DNA of 64,000 nucleotides from Malurus cyaneus samueli (taxonomy: Eukaryota > Chordata > Aves > Passeriformes > Maluridae), in the NCBI GenBank assembly GCA_009741485.1, contig CM019218.1, positions 28,818,115-28,882,114 of the forward strand, read 5' to 3'. Under the pieces are notes generated by a model. That model was not told the DNA's origin and did no database searches. It saw only the letters and a program-made list of their open reading frames with translations. This document shows, in pieces, positions 52,317-63,862 of this stretch. Positions within the stretch are counted from its first letter, which is position 1, and each line of letters starts with the position of its first letter. The position numbers and the translations under genes are program-made.

Positions 52317-52590
52317 CTACACTGAAAGAACTCATATCCCAGACGATGGTGCGCTGGTCCCAGGAAGATCAGATCCAGGATCCTGAGCTAGTCCGGATTA
52401 TGTACAGCCTCCTTCGCAGGCAGTACGACAGCATTGGTGAGCTGCTGCAAGCCCTGAGGAAAGCCTACACCATCAGCGCTGCCTCCGTGAAGGATACCAT
52501 TAATCTGCTCGCAGCGCTGGGCCAGATTCGCTCACTTCTCAGTGTGAGGATGGGAAAAGAGGAGGAATTGCTGATGATTAATGGATTAGG
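52317..52590 (+). CDS. RYR3: RYR3 exon 39 equivalent (274 nt)
   Basis: Two nt in, two nt out. Begins [20 protein letters not shown] after the split Thr, then [20 protein letters not shown] and ends [12 protein letters not shown]. It is the start of the second RIH-containing helical region. The RYR1 counterpart, exon 39, carries malignant-hyperthermia sites. This exon looks clearly more GC-rich than its neighbours. Confidence 0.98.
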
Positions 52591-54303
52591 GTATGGAATT
52601 AACAGATTTTCATTTTTAAGTTGGTGTGAAGATTTTTGTTGTGTTAGCAAATCTTATAATTTTAATCCTGGATGAAAATTAATGTTGTGCCGAAGTGTAA
52701 GTATGTACCAGAGATTTACATTTTCACATATATTTCCAAGGTGGTTCCAGCTGCTCTCTCTAACAATATAAAAGGGTCGAAGTTTCTGTGAACTAAGGTA
52801 TTATCTAAAGAAAATGGACTCCTTTCACTACAGTTAAGCCTAATATTTAAATCCTCATTAAAGTATATGTTTTAGGAGCTCTGGAGGAAAAAGTCATTGA
52901 AATTTTTTGCTGGTGTCTACCTATGCTGCATTTTTCCTAAACTTAAAGTTCATCTTATGTTCCATGTATGAGTGAATAAATTTGCTGGTGTCTTTTCAAC
53001 TGGAAATTCAAAAGAAATTTCCTTTATATGACACCTGATGATGTGAGAATATTTTCTGCACCTTTGCTATAAAATTACCTCTGTTAAGTAGTGGTGTTAT
53101 GGTGCATGCCTGCGTATCTTTTTTTCCTCTCATGTGGATAAATGCTGGTCAGGCCAGTTATTGTTGGAAGGAACAGAAAATCGCAGCAAGTAAATTACTT
53201 TGATTAACATGGGACATTTAGAAAGAGAGAAAATTATAGCATTGTTACCTGAGAGCTGTATAGCATTGTTACCTGTAGTTGTGTATCTTCAGGAATGTTA
53301 AACAATATCTCGTTTACAACAATTGTAAGAAAGTTCCACTAATCTTACTATTTCAATGTAAAAACTGTACTGATTTTTTTGAAATTGTAAAAACTAATCT
53401 CTTCATTTGGTTTGATCAAGTTGTGGCAATGACTCATTAGGCAGTATGTGACAGTATTACCCAGTTTGTCCCTGATGCTGAGTTTGTAAATTTGCTGAGA
53501 ATTATATGAAGGATAAAGGATAATTTTTGCCTAAACATGGTATGTATAATGATACTTTCCAAGAGGTGCTGTGTTGACAGCCATCCATTCTATTTTCTGT
53601 ATTTCGTTAAAGCAGGCATGATGCCTGTTAGTTGCCATGTGTTTTTAACAGGTTTTCCCAAAATGTTAGAAATCCCTGGATTCTATTGAAATCTAATCTC
53701 TGGATTATACTGAAACACATAAATTGCATTCTGGATTGTGAAACCAATATAGCAGATTGTAGAAAATGTTGAGAGAATGACGGAGAGAATGAAAAAGTAC
53801 AAACAGTCCTTTATAATGGAACTGTATGCCTCTTTATTTCAGACTGAATTTGGAAATGTTAATTAAATACAGAAAAACAGATAACCTTGAATACTAAGTC
53901 TATTTATTGTCTTTACTTTGCTGAAATATGATTGATTTGGTTTCATTTTCTTGATCCCCATTATCAACTTAAAATACAACAAAACATATTCTTTTCCGCT
54001 GAGAACATCACAGAATTTTTTTTTTTGTTTAAACACAACAGATGGTAGTGTTAGAGATGAAGAAATGCCTTCTTGAAATAATTAAGAGGGTAATATTCTT
54101 ATTATGAAGAAATTATGAGAATTAGAGGAATAACAGCATATTGAAATGTGAAGCATTTTCTTCTTAGGTGTTCTTATATTATGCTGAATTCTAATTTGAT
54201 AACATGTTAATACAATGAATGCATGCTTCTGAAATCTCTAAAAATGCATCAACTTAAATTGGTATTTCTTAAAAATGAATTGTTGTCTTTTCTTCCATTT
54301 TAG
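52591..54303 (+). other. intron 39 (1713 bp)
   Basis: AT-rich. Contains a 24-bp tandem duplication at 53235-53275. Nothing else seen. Confidence 0.83.
53235..53275 (+). repeat. 24-bp tandem duplication (1.7 copies)
   Basis: TATAGCATTGTTACCTG occurs twice, spaced by AGAGCTG, without a mismatch. Identity suggests a recent slippage event. Confidence 0.9.
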
Positions 54304-54418
54304 GGATATAATGAACAACAAGGTGTTTTATCAGCATCCTAACTTAATGAGAGTCTTGGGCATGCATGAGACTGTTATGGATGTGATGGTGAATGTGCTT
54401 GGAGGAGATAAATCTCAG
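54304..54418 (+). CDS. RYR3: RYR3 exon 40 equivalent (115 nt)
   Basis: One nt in, phase 0 out. Begins [20 protein letters not shown] and ends [47 protein letters not shown] is conserved in all RyRs. Confidence 0.98.
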
Positions 54419-56151
54419 GTAATTTCATCACAGTTTTGTTGTGTGTTTTGCATTTTGAACCTCTTCAAATATATATTTGGATGTTGAAGAAGTGAACAAA
54501 GTATATCCCATGTAAGCTAGATTTTGCTTGTCCAAATTGAAATATTTATTGATGATAAAAGTAGAATATTTTTATAGTACTAGAGGGAGAAGCCCAGTAG
54601 TCTAGGACTTGATTTTTAAAACCTGAGATGTTACAGGTCCTTCTCTTTTAATAGAATTTTAAAATGTTTTGTTCTTAAGTTAAATAAATACTTTAACTGC
54701 ACTTACTGGGGGTGTAGCTCTGCTAGGAAGATTCACCTCTTCATCTTAGATGAAGTGTTACTACCATGAAATAATAACAAGATACTAACAAAAGCTTAAA
54801 TTTTAATGCTCAAATCCATGTTCTTGATTGAGCACAAATTTTCTTGCAGTGTTCCCTTCTCTTAGTGTTATAGTTGAATATATAAATACATTATTTTAAA
54901 GGCAGAGTGGCATAAATTTTGAGAAGCCTAACTGAAAATTTTCACTACTGAAGAAAGTGAGAAGTGAAGCGTGCATATTTCTTTCTTCTCTGCTTATGAC
55001 TGATGTCTTTATCCTGTTGCCTCCATCACAAATAGAGGGGTCTCCTCTGATCCCAGTGTTTCTTACCTAATTTTCTTTTGCCTGGACACTCATTCTTCTA
55101 ATGTATTTGGAACAATTTTCAGCCCAGTTTACTACTTTCTTTTTTTTTATATTTTCTCTTAATTTCAATTTTTCATGATTCTATGTGCAGCTGCACCACT
55201 CTTTTTTTGCTTCCTTGGCTATTTAGCTCACATAATTCTCTCAAATGCTTACACATTCAATCTGCCTATACCATTGCAGTTTTACAAAGTATTCACATGC
55301 CAGTTTTAGTTTTTCTGTTTCATTTCAAGGCAACAAGTTACAATTAATTTAAAAACGATTATTACTTGGCTAATTTTATTTTGCTACACCTAGGACACAA
55401 AGCCAAAGCTAATCAAAAACCCCTGAAACCCAAAACAGTGACAACCCCCCCCATGCCTTCTATTTAAAATGTTTTCATAGAAAATTTTAACACAGATCTA
55501 CAAAAATGCTTTACAGAAATTACCATGATATCCTTCAAAGAAATGCAGACTTAGAAAACTGCATCGTAACCTGATGTCATGCCATTAAATGTGTCTGGCC
55601 ACCCAAAATACTCTGTTTTAGGTCTCTGTCTTTATTATTTGTTTGTATATAGTTGATATGTCAAGAACATTTCTTTCTTTTTAGTGTTGTAGCTTCAAGA
55701 GATGGAATGAGTAATCATGAAATGTAGTCTCTGGTTCAGGGATTGGGCATTTTTCTAGGTTGTGGCAGCGGATTTTTTTGAGCTCCAGCCTCTTATAATA
55801 AATTATTTAATCTTGAGGCTGTATTGAGGCTTGTATTGCCTCTGAAGGAATGATGGGAAGATAAAACTTGTCAGTCCAAACTGATATGTCACCTATAGTC
55901 TACTGCAAAATGATTTTTCAACATTTCTGGAGTCTACTGCAAAGTGATTTTTCGATATTTTAATGGCCTAATGATTGTGAAAGCTAAAAGGAAATGTGGA
56001 TCCTTTCTTAAGTTAGAACCAAAGCAACTATCAGTTGCTTATCACCTTGGTAACTTCACGATACTTTCCTTGTTAGGAGCGCAGGAAGAAGAACTGGAAC
56101 AGATTGGTAATTAACATATTTCACTGCTTTGTCAACTTTCTTCTTCAGCAG
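54419..56151 (+). other. intron 40 (1733 bp)
   Basis: AT-rich. Contains a two-copy 34-bp duplication at 55897-55964 and ends in a CAGCAG tandem acceptor. A tRNA-like 5' end near 54707 was examined and rejected. Confidence 0.83.
55897..55964 (+). repeat. 34-bp tandem duplication, 2 copies
   Basis: Copies start AGTCTACTGCAAAATGATTT and AGTCTACTGCAAAGTGATTT; they differ at a few positions, more toward the 3' end. Confidence 0.88.
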
Positions 56152-56154
56152 ATC
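56149..56154 (+). promoter_or_regulatory. tandem 3' splice site (CAGCAG) before exon 41
   Basis: TTCTTCAG|CAG|ATCGCT offers two acceptors 3 nt apart. The downstream one gives KSQ-IAFPK, as in other RyRs; the upstream one would give KSQ-Q-IAFPK. Both keep frame, so a one-residue isoform is possible. Confidence 0.7.
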
Positions 56155-56281
56155 GCTTTTCCTAAGATGGTGGCAAGCTGTTGTCGATTCCTCTGCTACT
56201 TCTGTCGCATTAGTCGTCAAAACCAAAAGGCCATGTTTGAGCATCTCAGTTACCTACTGGAAAACAGCAGTGTTGGACTGG
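56152..56281 (+). CDS. RYR3: RYR3 exon 41 equivalent (130 nt)
   Basis: Phase 0 in, one nt out. Begins [20 protein letters not shown], then [20 protein letters not shown] and VGL. This is among the most conserved stretches of the RIH region. Start chosen at the downstream CAG of a tandem acceptor because it reproduces the family sequence. Confidence 0.98.
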
Positions 56282-57226
56282 GTACGCCACGCAGCTGCAA
56301 CAGCTAAGAGCAAGAGGAGGAGCAACTGTGCAGTCACAAGACTAGAGTCTAATTAAAATAGCAAGCTAAAACATGCTTAAACCACCTTGTGGTTCCACCT
56401 TTCCGCTTGTTTTCATGCTTATGTGTCTATGAATTGTACTCGAAAACAGAATGGTCTGAATCTGTGTTTCAAGACACCTTGAAAAAATTAGTATTAAACA
56501 TACAGTTTGACATTTTTCCCATTGAAAATAGCTGTCGTTTGAAATCTAAGGTTAAATTCACCATTCATGGTGCTTGCCTGTTTCATCTTGTTTAATTTTC
56601 CTTGCCTGTGCTGTTTAGGCTACTGAAGTAAATTTCACATTTTTTCTTTCGAACACTGAATGTATGTTTTTTAATGCATGTGCATTAGATTTTGTAGCAC
56701 AATGAAAATTGAACTGGCTAGATAGATAATAATAAGATATGGCAAGGCAAGATAGCTTGGCATTTCACAGTGGTTTAGTTGTTCATGCCTGCCCTTGGCC
56801 ATAATAAACACAGAAAATGAGAAAAGATAAAAGAAAGAAAACAGGTAACTGAAGCTTGAAATGTCTCTTTTTGCTGAATATAGGCATGTTTTAAAATCTT
56901 GAAATTCTTGTGCAGAATGACATAGTTAAAGAAATAGTATTCCTCTGATATGCTGTATTGTTAATACTGATTTTTTAAATCTGCATTTAAAATAAGTGTG
57001 GTTGAGAATGTTTACAGATATGGATGTGAAGTCAGAAAAAAAAAAAATCAGCATTTATTTTCACATTATTGAAAACAGTTGACTATGTTGTTGAATGAAG
57101 AACTGCCCTAAAATGCACTATGAATAGATTTATGTTCCAGATTCCAGCGTGATTGCTGCCCTCTGCTGCACGAATGTGATTGCTGCAAATTCTGTTTAAT
57201 TCTCGTTTATTTACTTTCTTCTGCAG
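56282..57226 (+). other. intron 41 (945 bp)
   Basis: AT-rich; nothing recognised. Confidence 0.86.
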
Positions 57227-57330
57227 CTTTTCCTTCAATGAGGGGTTCGACACCGCTCGATGTGGCAGCAGCCTCTGTAATGGACAACAATGAGCTGGCA
57301 CTCGCATTGGAGGAGCCAGATCTTGATAAG
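57227..57330 (+). CDS. RYR3: RYR3 exon 42 equivalent (104 nt)
   Basis: Two nt in, phase 0 out. Begins [20 protein letters not shown] and ends [36 protein letters not shown] is conserved among RyRs. The second residue is Phe where mammalian RYR3 has Ser. Confidence 0.98.
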
Positions 57331-60233
57331 GTAGGTGGTCACTCGGACTTATTCACCCATTTATTAAATAAGGTACTTGTGCTAGAAGGGTTTAAAATGC
57401 CAAGTTTGGTCATAGTAGTCCTTGGATACAATGCCCACAGAAATACCTGCTCTAGGTATGTGCTGTTCCAAGGTAAGGTTCACTGAGCAGTATTTTCCCT
57501 GATTTTTCTTTATGCTCATCGAGAATCACAGCAAACGAGACTTATTCCTATCTTCTTCATCCTTTCAGTATTATTGTCAGGTAGAAAGGAAGAAAAAAGA
57601 CATGAAACAGGAAGATCAAGGAATGGTGTTCGGAGAGGAAAAAAAACTGAAAAAGACAGTACTGGTAAAAAAAAAAAAAAAGGACACAGGACTTTTGGCT
57701 TGAATAGAGATTTGTGGGGACGGATGTTAGAGCTAAAAGAATGGAAGGGCAGGTATCTGGAGAGGAAAGGTAGAGCAGAATAGTAAGGTAGTTACAGTGG
57801 GAAACTGAATCCAGGACTATGAGTCTTTGGCAATGGTTAAGAATAAAGGGGAATGTGGGGAGAGGCAGGATGAACTAGAAAATGTGATAAAATCTACAAA
57901 ATGGCATGAAAGTTCTTTGTATATCACAGAAGGAAAACAGATTTAGAGATTGAAGATGGATGCACAGTCAGAAGAGGAGGAAAGCGGGGAAAGGAAGTTT
58001 TATGTGCTATCAGAGCACTGGGGTACAGGTTTAATATAAATGGAGGGAATAGTTAAGCACATAAATGATAACTTAGCCCAGGGAAAATCTCTGTGTTTGT
58101 ATGTAAGTATGAGAGAATCTGGTGATGGGAGTGGAACTGGTTGTGGGACTGTTTGTCATCAGCATATGGAGTGGGAGAGGAAAAGTTGTGAAATTGAAAT
58201 AAATGGGCATATTACAGCTAGGGAAGCTAGGGAGGACAGACAAGAATATGAGTGGAAAGGCTGTGAGACAGCACAGCAATACACTTACTAAGCAGTATAC
58301 TGTAGAGAAGAATTAGCAATTTGCTCCTGCAAATTTGCTGAATGTAGTCTGTCATGTCATTAATAAAAAATTAAATGGTATTTATGTCAATCCTTGGGAT
58401 ACAACACTAGTGACTGTAATGCTACCAGTGACTCTCTTATATTTTCATGGAAAATACTAAACTGAATATCTCTAAAACTGAATTTCACTGTTGACCATAT
58501 TTCTCATTTACTGATGGCTGACCTTGAAATACTTGGCACTGTACAAATGCTGCATGTTCAAACAGTAACGGGTATCAGCTGTAACATAGTAAATATTTTA
58601 TGCTGAAAAGATCAGGCTCTATGTGTCTCAGACTGGGCTTCTCAAATTCATTAGTCATTTTAGCTGTAAGAGTCCTAATGGATTGGCTGCGCCTTAGGTG
58701 CTCCAAATAACTAGAAAAAAACTAATGCTGGCTGGATATTAGTTGTCAAATGTGACAGACACGGTGTTCACAGAGTGATACAGGAATTATGTGTGACTAA
58801 AATGATACTGTAAAAACTGTGTGCAAAGTTATAAATTACACGTAGACAACTAAACTTTTGAACTTCTGCTATGCAGATTTAAACTCTTTTTACTGCAAAT
58901 GTGGTGGAGACAGAGGATTGCACAATAAATGTATCCCCTGGCTTCATGTCATACTGTAGTAAACTGAATAGATTAAAACTTTATGGCTTGGAGGTAACGT
59001 TGTAAAATCTTAGAAGAAAAAGATTTGTTCCACTGGTTTTCTCAATGTTATATGAGCTCCATTTCTGGACTCCTACAAGTATTTATTCACTTAAATCTTC
59101 TGAATGACTGCTTGAAAACTCACAAGTCCTGTTAAGAATTACATCCTTTTTCCACAGAGTGCTCTGAGTAAATTCCTTACTGCATACTACAATAAGCAAA
59201 TTTTTCACATCAGCCCGTTTTTCTGCTGTTGCAGCCTTTTGGAGACAATTTATACACTGTATCAGTGGACACATAATTCTTCCTCTAAATTCCTAACTTT
59301 TTCTCTCCTAGGGCATTGGATAATGACTAATTATAATCTTATCATATATTTCTCTTTCGCCATTAATTTTTGGCTGCCTACCATTTTAAAAAAAATTATG
59401 CTTTGTATCTTCTTTGACAAGTTCATGGAAGATTCTTTATGTCCATTGCCTACTTTAAGTGCAATAACCATGCTCACATATTGTCCTTTGTGTATTCCAA
59501 ATAAAATAAAATATCACGTTTGTGCAGTTATCTGCAAATTTCCTTTTAGATGAATGAGAAATTATTTGATACATTTAAGAAATTCAGTTTACTGTAATTA
59601 AAGAAGTTTGTCATAATTTCTCAAAGATTTCCCTTAGTTTAGGATACTCTTCTTGATAACAAATGCTGTTAGAAATCCATGTTTTACCAAAAGTTTTTAA
59701 TCTTTCTGATTTCAGACTCTTAAAACTGTTCATTCATATTTATCAATCTTCTGAAAAATATGATGGTTTTAATATCAATTACAATTAGAATTACAGTATA
59801 GAAACTTTTGATGGAAGCTTTATTTTGCTATTGTAGCAAATTAACCATACATGATTATTGATATGATTTTTAAAATTGTTCAATAGTATTTTAGCTGTTG
59901 CGTATGTACTGTCAAAAAGATCTGGATTCTACAGGACTTTATTCTTCTTTTCCTGTTCCGCATTTGTTCATGTTGTTGTCATCATTCTAATTTTTGTGTC
60001 ATCAAATAATTGGGTAACTTCAGAAATAAAGAGTGCTAGGCTTTTTCCATTTAAAAAAAAGAAACAAAAAAATATGACTGACAAAATAATGAGCTATGTT
60101 GGTAGATTCTTAGATGAAATGCTCAGTATATAAAAAACCTTGTGATTGAAAAAAAATACTATGCTTATTTTTGTTGATAGCTATTTTAGAAATCTGTTTC
60201 TAAGCATATGAGTAAATTGCTTCTGTACTGCAG
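57331..60233 (+). other. intron 42 (2903 bp)
   Basis: The part from about 57575 to 58290 is markedly purine (A/G) rich on the + strand, which keeps several frames open without meaning. The rest is AT-rich. No gene recognised. Confidence 0.8.
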
Positions 60234-60369
60234 GTTGTTACGTACCTGGCAGGTTGTGGCCTGCAGAGTTGTCCAGTATTGCTGGCTAAAGGATATCCAG
60301 ACATTGGATGGAACCCAATAGAGGGGGAGCGATACCTGTCATTCTTACGATTTGCAGTTTTTGCTAACA
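60234..60369 (+). CDS. RYR3: RYR3 exon 43 equivalent (136 nt)
   Basis: Phase 0 in, one nt out. Begins [20 protein letters not shown] and ends [53 protein letters not shown] is diagnostic. Confidence 0.98.
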
Positions 60370-61852
60370 GTAAGTCTAATTTCCTGGCATCCAAATTTCA
60401 TCAAAAGGTTTCCTCTAAATTAATTTCCTAGCATAAAAATATGTTCAATCTGGAGAGAGGTTAATGCATACTCCTCTCATTGCAACCATAAGGTTGTTGG
60501 TGTATGCTTATTATTGTAATTTTTTTCTTTAATCTTCATAGTTGTATATTTTCTTAATTATTTTGCAAATCACATAACTGAGTGGATTAATCTGTAGCCA
60601 TGGCAGTAAATCACGTTAGGAATTCCTTGGCACAGGAAGACCCGGAATGGGGATTACATCAATATGTTCGTGCCACTGCTCAGGGAGAAGGGTCTTTCCC
60701 GTGCTCCAGCAAGGGGTCCCTCCCATGGGAGACAGTTCTCCATGAACTTATCCAACGTGAGTCCATCACTCAGGCAAAAAATCTTCACAAACTGATACAA
60801 TGTGGATCGCTTTTCCATGGGGTGCAGCCCTTCAGGGCAGGCTGCCCCAGTGTGAGTTTCCCACAAGTCTTATCAGGAAACCTGCTCCAGAGTCCTGGGC
60901 TCCTCTCCAGGTCCCTGCCAGGACCCTGCCCAGCATGGGCCTCCCACTGGGTCACAGCCTCCTCTCTGGCACCCACCTGCTCCAGTGTGGGCTCCTCCAG
61001 GAGCTGCAGGTGGATCTCTGCATTCCCATGGTCATCCATGGGCTGCAGGGGCACAGCTGCTTCACCATGGTTTGCACCATGAGCTGCAGTGGAATCTCAG
61101 CTCCTGCTGATTTTGGTGACTCCTCCACTGACCTTGGTGTCTGCAGAGCTGTTCGTCTCACATGTTCTCACCCCACTCTTCTCTGGACAGAATAAAATCT
61201 GCACAATAACTTTTTTTCTGCTTAAATATGTGATCACAGAGGCATTACCACCATTTCAAATTGGCCCAGCCTTGACCAGTGGCACACCCATCTTGGAGCC
61301 ACCTAGGACTGGCTCTGCTGGATATGGAGGGAGCTTTTGGCAGTTTTGCACCCCGGGAGTCCTTTTCACCCCTTTACACCCCTTTCATCCCAGTAGCCCC
61401 ACCACTACCTAAACCTGGCCATGCAAACGCAATGCAGATTGCATGCACAGCTTTTCCTCTCTGTCCTACAGTCGTCAGCTCAATCTATGACTTGTCATAT
61501 CTTCCACTTTCTCTCCGTCCTTCCTGCTCATCCCAGTAACAGATTTCTTGCCTCTTGGGAATGGCAGCCCTTACACCAGAAGGATTAGTCTCTGCCAGAA
61601 AATTAATGTTCTAAAGTGAACCTTTATGGATTGAGTGTAGTAAAAGTTTGCAAGGCAAGTCAAACTGGCAATTTTAAACCTCAGTATAGTTTTGATAAAG
61701 TATGTCCAGTGCTGCCAACTCAATAAATCTTGTTTTCAGCCTTTATGATGAGGATTTGTTTTGTATTTTGTAATACTTACGAAAATGAAGTTTTCTTTTG
61801 ATTCAAGGATACCTTTCTAGGGAAAATACTTGTACTGCTTTTTGGTCCTCAG
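60370..61852 (+). other. intron 43 (1483 bp)
   Basis: More than half is occupied by a GC-rich inserted repeat (60597-61440). Flanks are AT-rich. Confidence 0.85.
60597..61440 (+). mobile_element. GC-rich dispersed repeat, probably an avian LTR (endogenous retrovirus derived)
   Basis: Sequence composition changes abruptly inside an AT-rich intron. Words such as GAGCTGCAGGTGGATCTCTG, TCCATGGGCTGCAGGGGCAC, TCTGCAGAGCTGTTCGTCTC and an AATAAA near 61190 resemble a repeat I know to be widespread in bird genomes and attribute to an LTR retrotransposon. It may begin with TG at 60594-60597; I cannot define both ends or a target-site duplication. Open frames inside (up to 160 codons) have no recognised retroviral protein and are taken as compositional. 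The family name needs a repeat-library search. Confidence 0.6.
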
Positions 61853-62033
61853 GTGAAAGTGTTGAGGAAAATGCAAGTGTTGTTGTCAAGCTCCTTATTC
61901 GAAGGCCAGAGTGCTTTGGGCCAGACCTTAGGGGGGAAGGAGGAAATGGTTTGCTGGCTGCTATGCAGGAAGCCATCAGGATCTCAGAGAATCCCAGTCG
62001 TGACCTTCCTTCCCAGGCATATAAAAGAGAAGG
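61853..62033 (+). CDS. RYR3: RYR3 exon 44 equivalent (181 nt)
   Basis: Two nt in, two nt out. Begins [20 protein letters not shown], then [20 protein letters not shown] and ends SQAYKRE. ESVEENA.VVV.LLIR.PECFGP.LRGEGG.GLLAA is conserved. Confidence 0.98.
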
Positions 62034-62492
62034 GTAAGTAAATGTGAATGCTTGTTTGGCAAATGAGGGTTTAATAGCTGGTTCAATCATGCTTGCAGGA
62101 TGTGGATAATAGACCCTGTTGTGTGAGGCATTGTGCAAACACAGAGCATTAGAGATTCACATCCACAAGCAGTTGTCATATGGTATTCATAAAGCATTAG
62201 CGAGATAAAAGCGGAATAAGACTTGCAGAGAAAAAAGCCTGAAGGACAAAGCAAATGAGAAGACTGCTGTGGAATGAAGCTGAAGTTAAGTAAAAGAGGA
62301 AGGTAGAAGGCTCATGTGAAGTCAGCCATTACAGTTTGACTGCATGCTTACCCTGGGGACAAAAACCCTGCAGTCTGGAGCCAAAGGAAGGAGTATGTCC
62401 ATGAATAGTCTCCGGATCACGTCTCTAGCTCCAGAGAAGAGCTATAAACTTAGATCAGCAAAAAATGCTCACTCTTAGTTTTTGCTTTTTAG
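62034..62492 (+). other. intron 44 (459 bp)
   Basis: Nothing recognised. Confidence 0.87.
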
Positions 62493-62598
62493 TGATGAGG
62501 AGGAGGAGGAAGAGGAAACTGTGCACATGGGAAATGCAATCATGTCATTTTACTCAGCTCTCATTGATCTACTTGGGCGCTGTGCACCAGAAATGCAT
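62493..62598 (+). CDS. RYR3: RYR3 exon 45 equivalent (106 nt)
   Basis: One nt in, phase 0 out. Reads [20 protein letters not shown] then [39 protein letters not shown] is almost invariant among RyRs. The few residues (VST) found in mammalian RYR3 before the acidic run appear absent. Confidence 0.98.
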
Positions 62599-63741
62599 GT
62601 AAGTTCATTTCACCACTTGCTCAGAAAATAGATTTGTAAACATAATTGCACATGTCTAACTAAACCTTCCTCTATTCAAAGGCTTCTGCCCTTCAGAAGG
62701 TAGACTATTGCTTCTTGTTTTAGCTAGGTGAATGTATTCCCTACAAGCTGTTTAGAAAGAACCATGGTCTTTTGATTCCTTCATGCTTTTATATTTTTCT
62801 ACAATTTTGATAATTTTTACATATGAGTTACAAGTGTTGCATAATTAAGTGACCAGTATAATAACTTCTGAAATCGACTCTTTATTATTCTCTAGGAAAC
62901 CCTAAAATAATTTTATAAGAATCTGATACAGAGCTTTTTTTTTTTTTGTGTATTGATGAAATATGGTGCCCACACCATATGAATAGATGAAAAATAAATG
63001 TATCAACTGTAATGCCTGTAACAGCCACATGGAAGGCTTGGTTTTCATTAGACTGACTGTTGCTTGTCAGTGCTTAAAACTCTTTAAAAGCTTAAACTTT
63101 ATGTATCTTCATAAAATAAGAGGAAGAATTTTGGCTTGTAGCCAAATTTTTCTATTACAGCATTTACTATTACAAAAGCTATGAAGTTTCTTAGCTAAAT
63201 GTAGCTCTTTATTGCCAGAGACAGTAGTTTCATGTTGTGAAAATTACTGGTAGAGATTTTCTAACACCTGTTTTCTGCTAGAAGTTGAAAGGAATTGCTC
63301 ACCTCATCGTAAATGCCTTTTGAAGTTTTTGCAGCATAGAAATAGCAGAAAAATGGATAAATAAATCACACAGGTCTGCATCCATTCACAGTGTAAAAAA
63401 GCTAGCTTAAAACCTGTCACCATGGGGTCTCTAGGTAACATGAATATTTTATAAGTTTTGGGTTCATCACCATATCTGATTGGCTTAGGAATCTTTTCAA
63501 TGTGAGTTTTTTGTGTTATTGGGAATTCATATGATTATGAAATCATTTATATGATTATATAAAAACGAGATACAGAATTAGGAACAGCTGAATTTGGCAA
63601 CTTCTTTGGTTCATGGGTAAATGGAATTTCTGTGCATTTTCATCCAGTGTTTGATAAAATCATATTAATAGAAACATTCTGAGGAAAATTTTCTCATGTC
63701 CCTTAGTACTAAATTTCTAAATTGATAAATTTTTCTAACAG
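62599..63741 (+). other. intron 45 (1143 bp)
   Basis: AT-rich; nothing recognised. Confidence 0.86.
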
Positions 63742-63862
63742 CTTATTCAAAGTGGAAAAGGGGAAGCTATTCGAATCAGGTCAATTCTTCGATCGCTGGT
63801 GCCAACTGAAGATTTGGTGGGGATTATAAGTATACCACTAAAGCTGTCAACAGTTAACAAAG
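63742..63862 (+). CDS. RYR3: RYR3 exon 46 equivalent (121 nt), FKBP-site region
   Basis: Phase 0 in, one nt out. Begins [20 protein letters not shown], then [20 protein letters not shown]. The [21 protein letters not shown] motif includes the positions of RYR1 Arg2458 (exon 46) and Val2461-Pro2462, the Val-Pro pair implicated by mutagenesis in FKBP12 binding. Val-Pro is intact here. Confidence 0.98.

Noticed and set aside
54705..54760. tRNA-like 5' half (GGGGGTGTAGCTCTG..AGG), similar to the start of tRNA-Ala
   Set aside because: No B box (GGTTCRANYC), no anticodon stem or matching 3' acceptor arm follows.
60600..61195. Open frames of 107-160 codons on + and up to 89 on -
   Set aside because: They lie inside a GC-rich repeat where stops are rare in all frames, and show no recognised protein motif.
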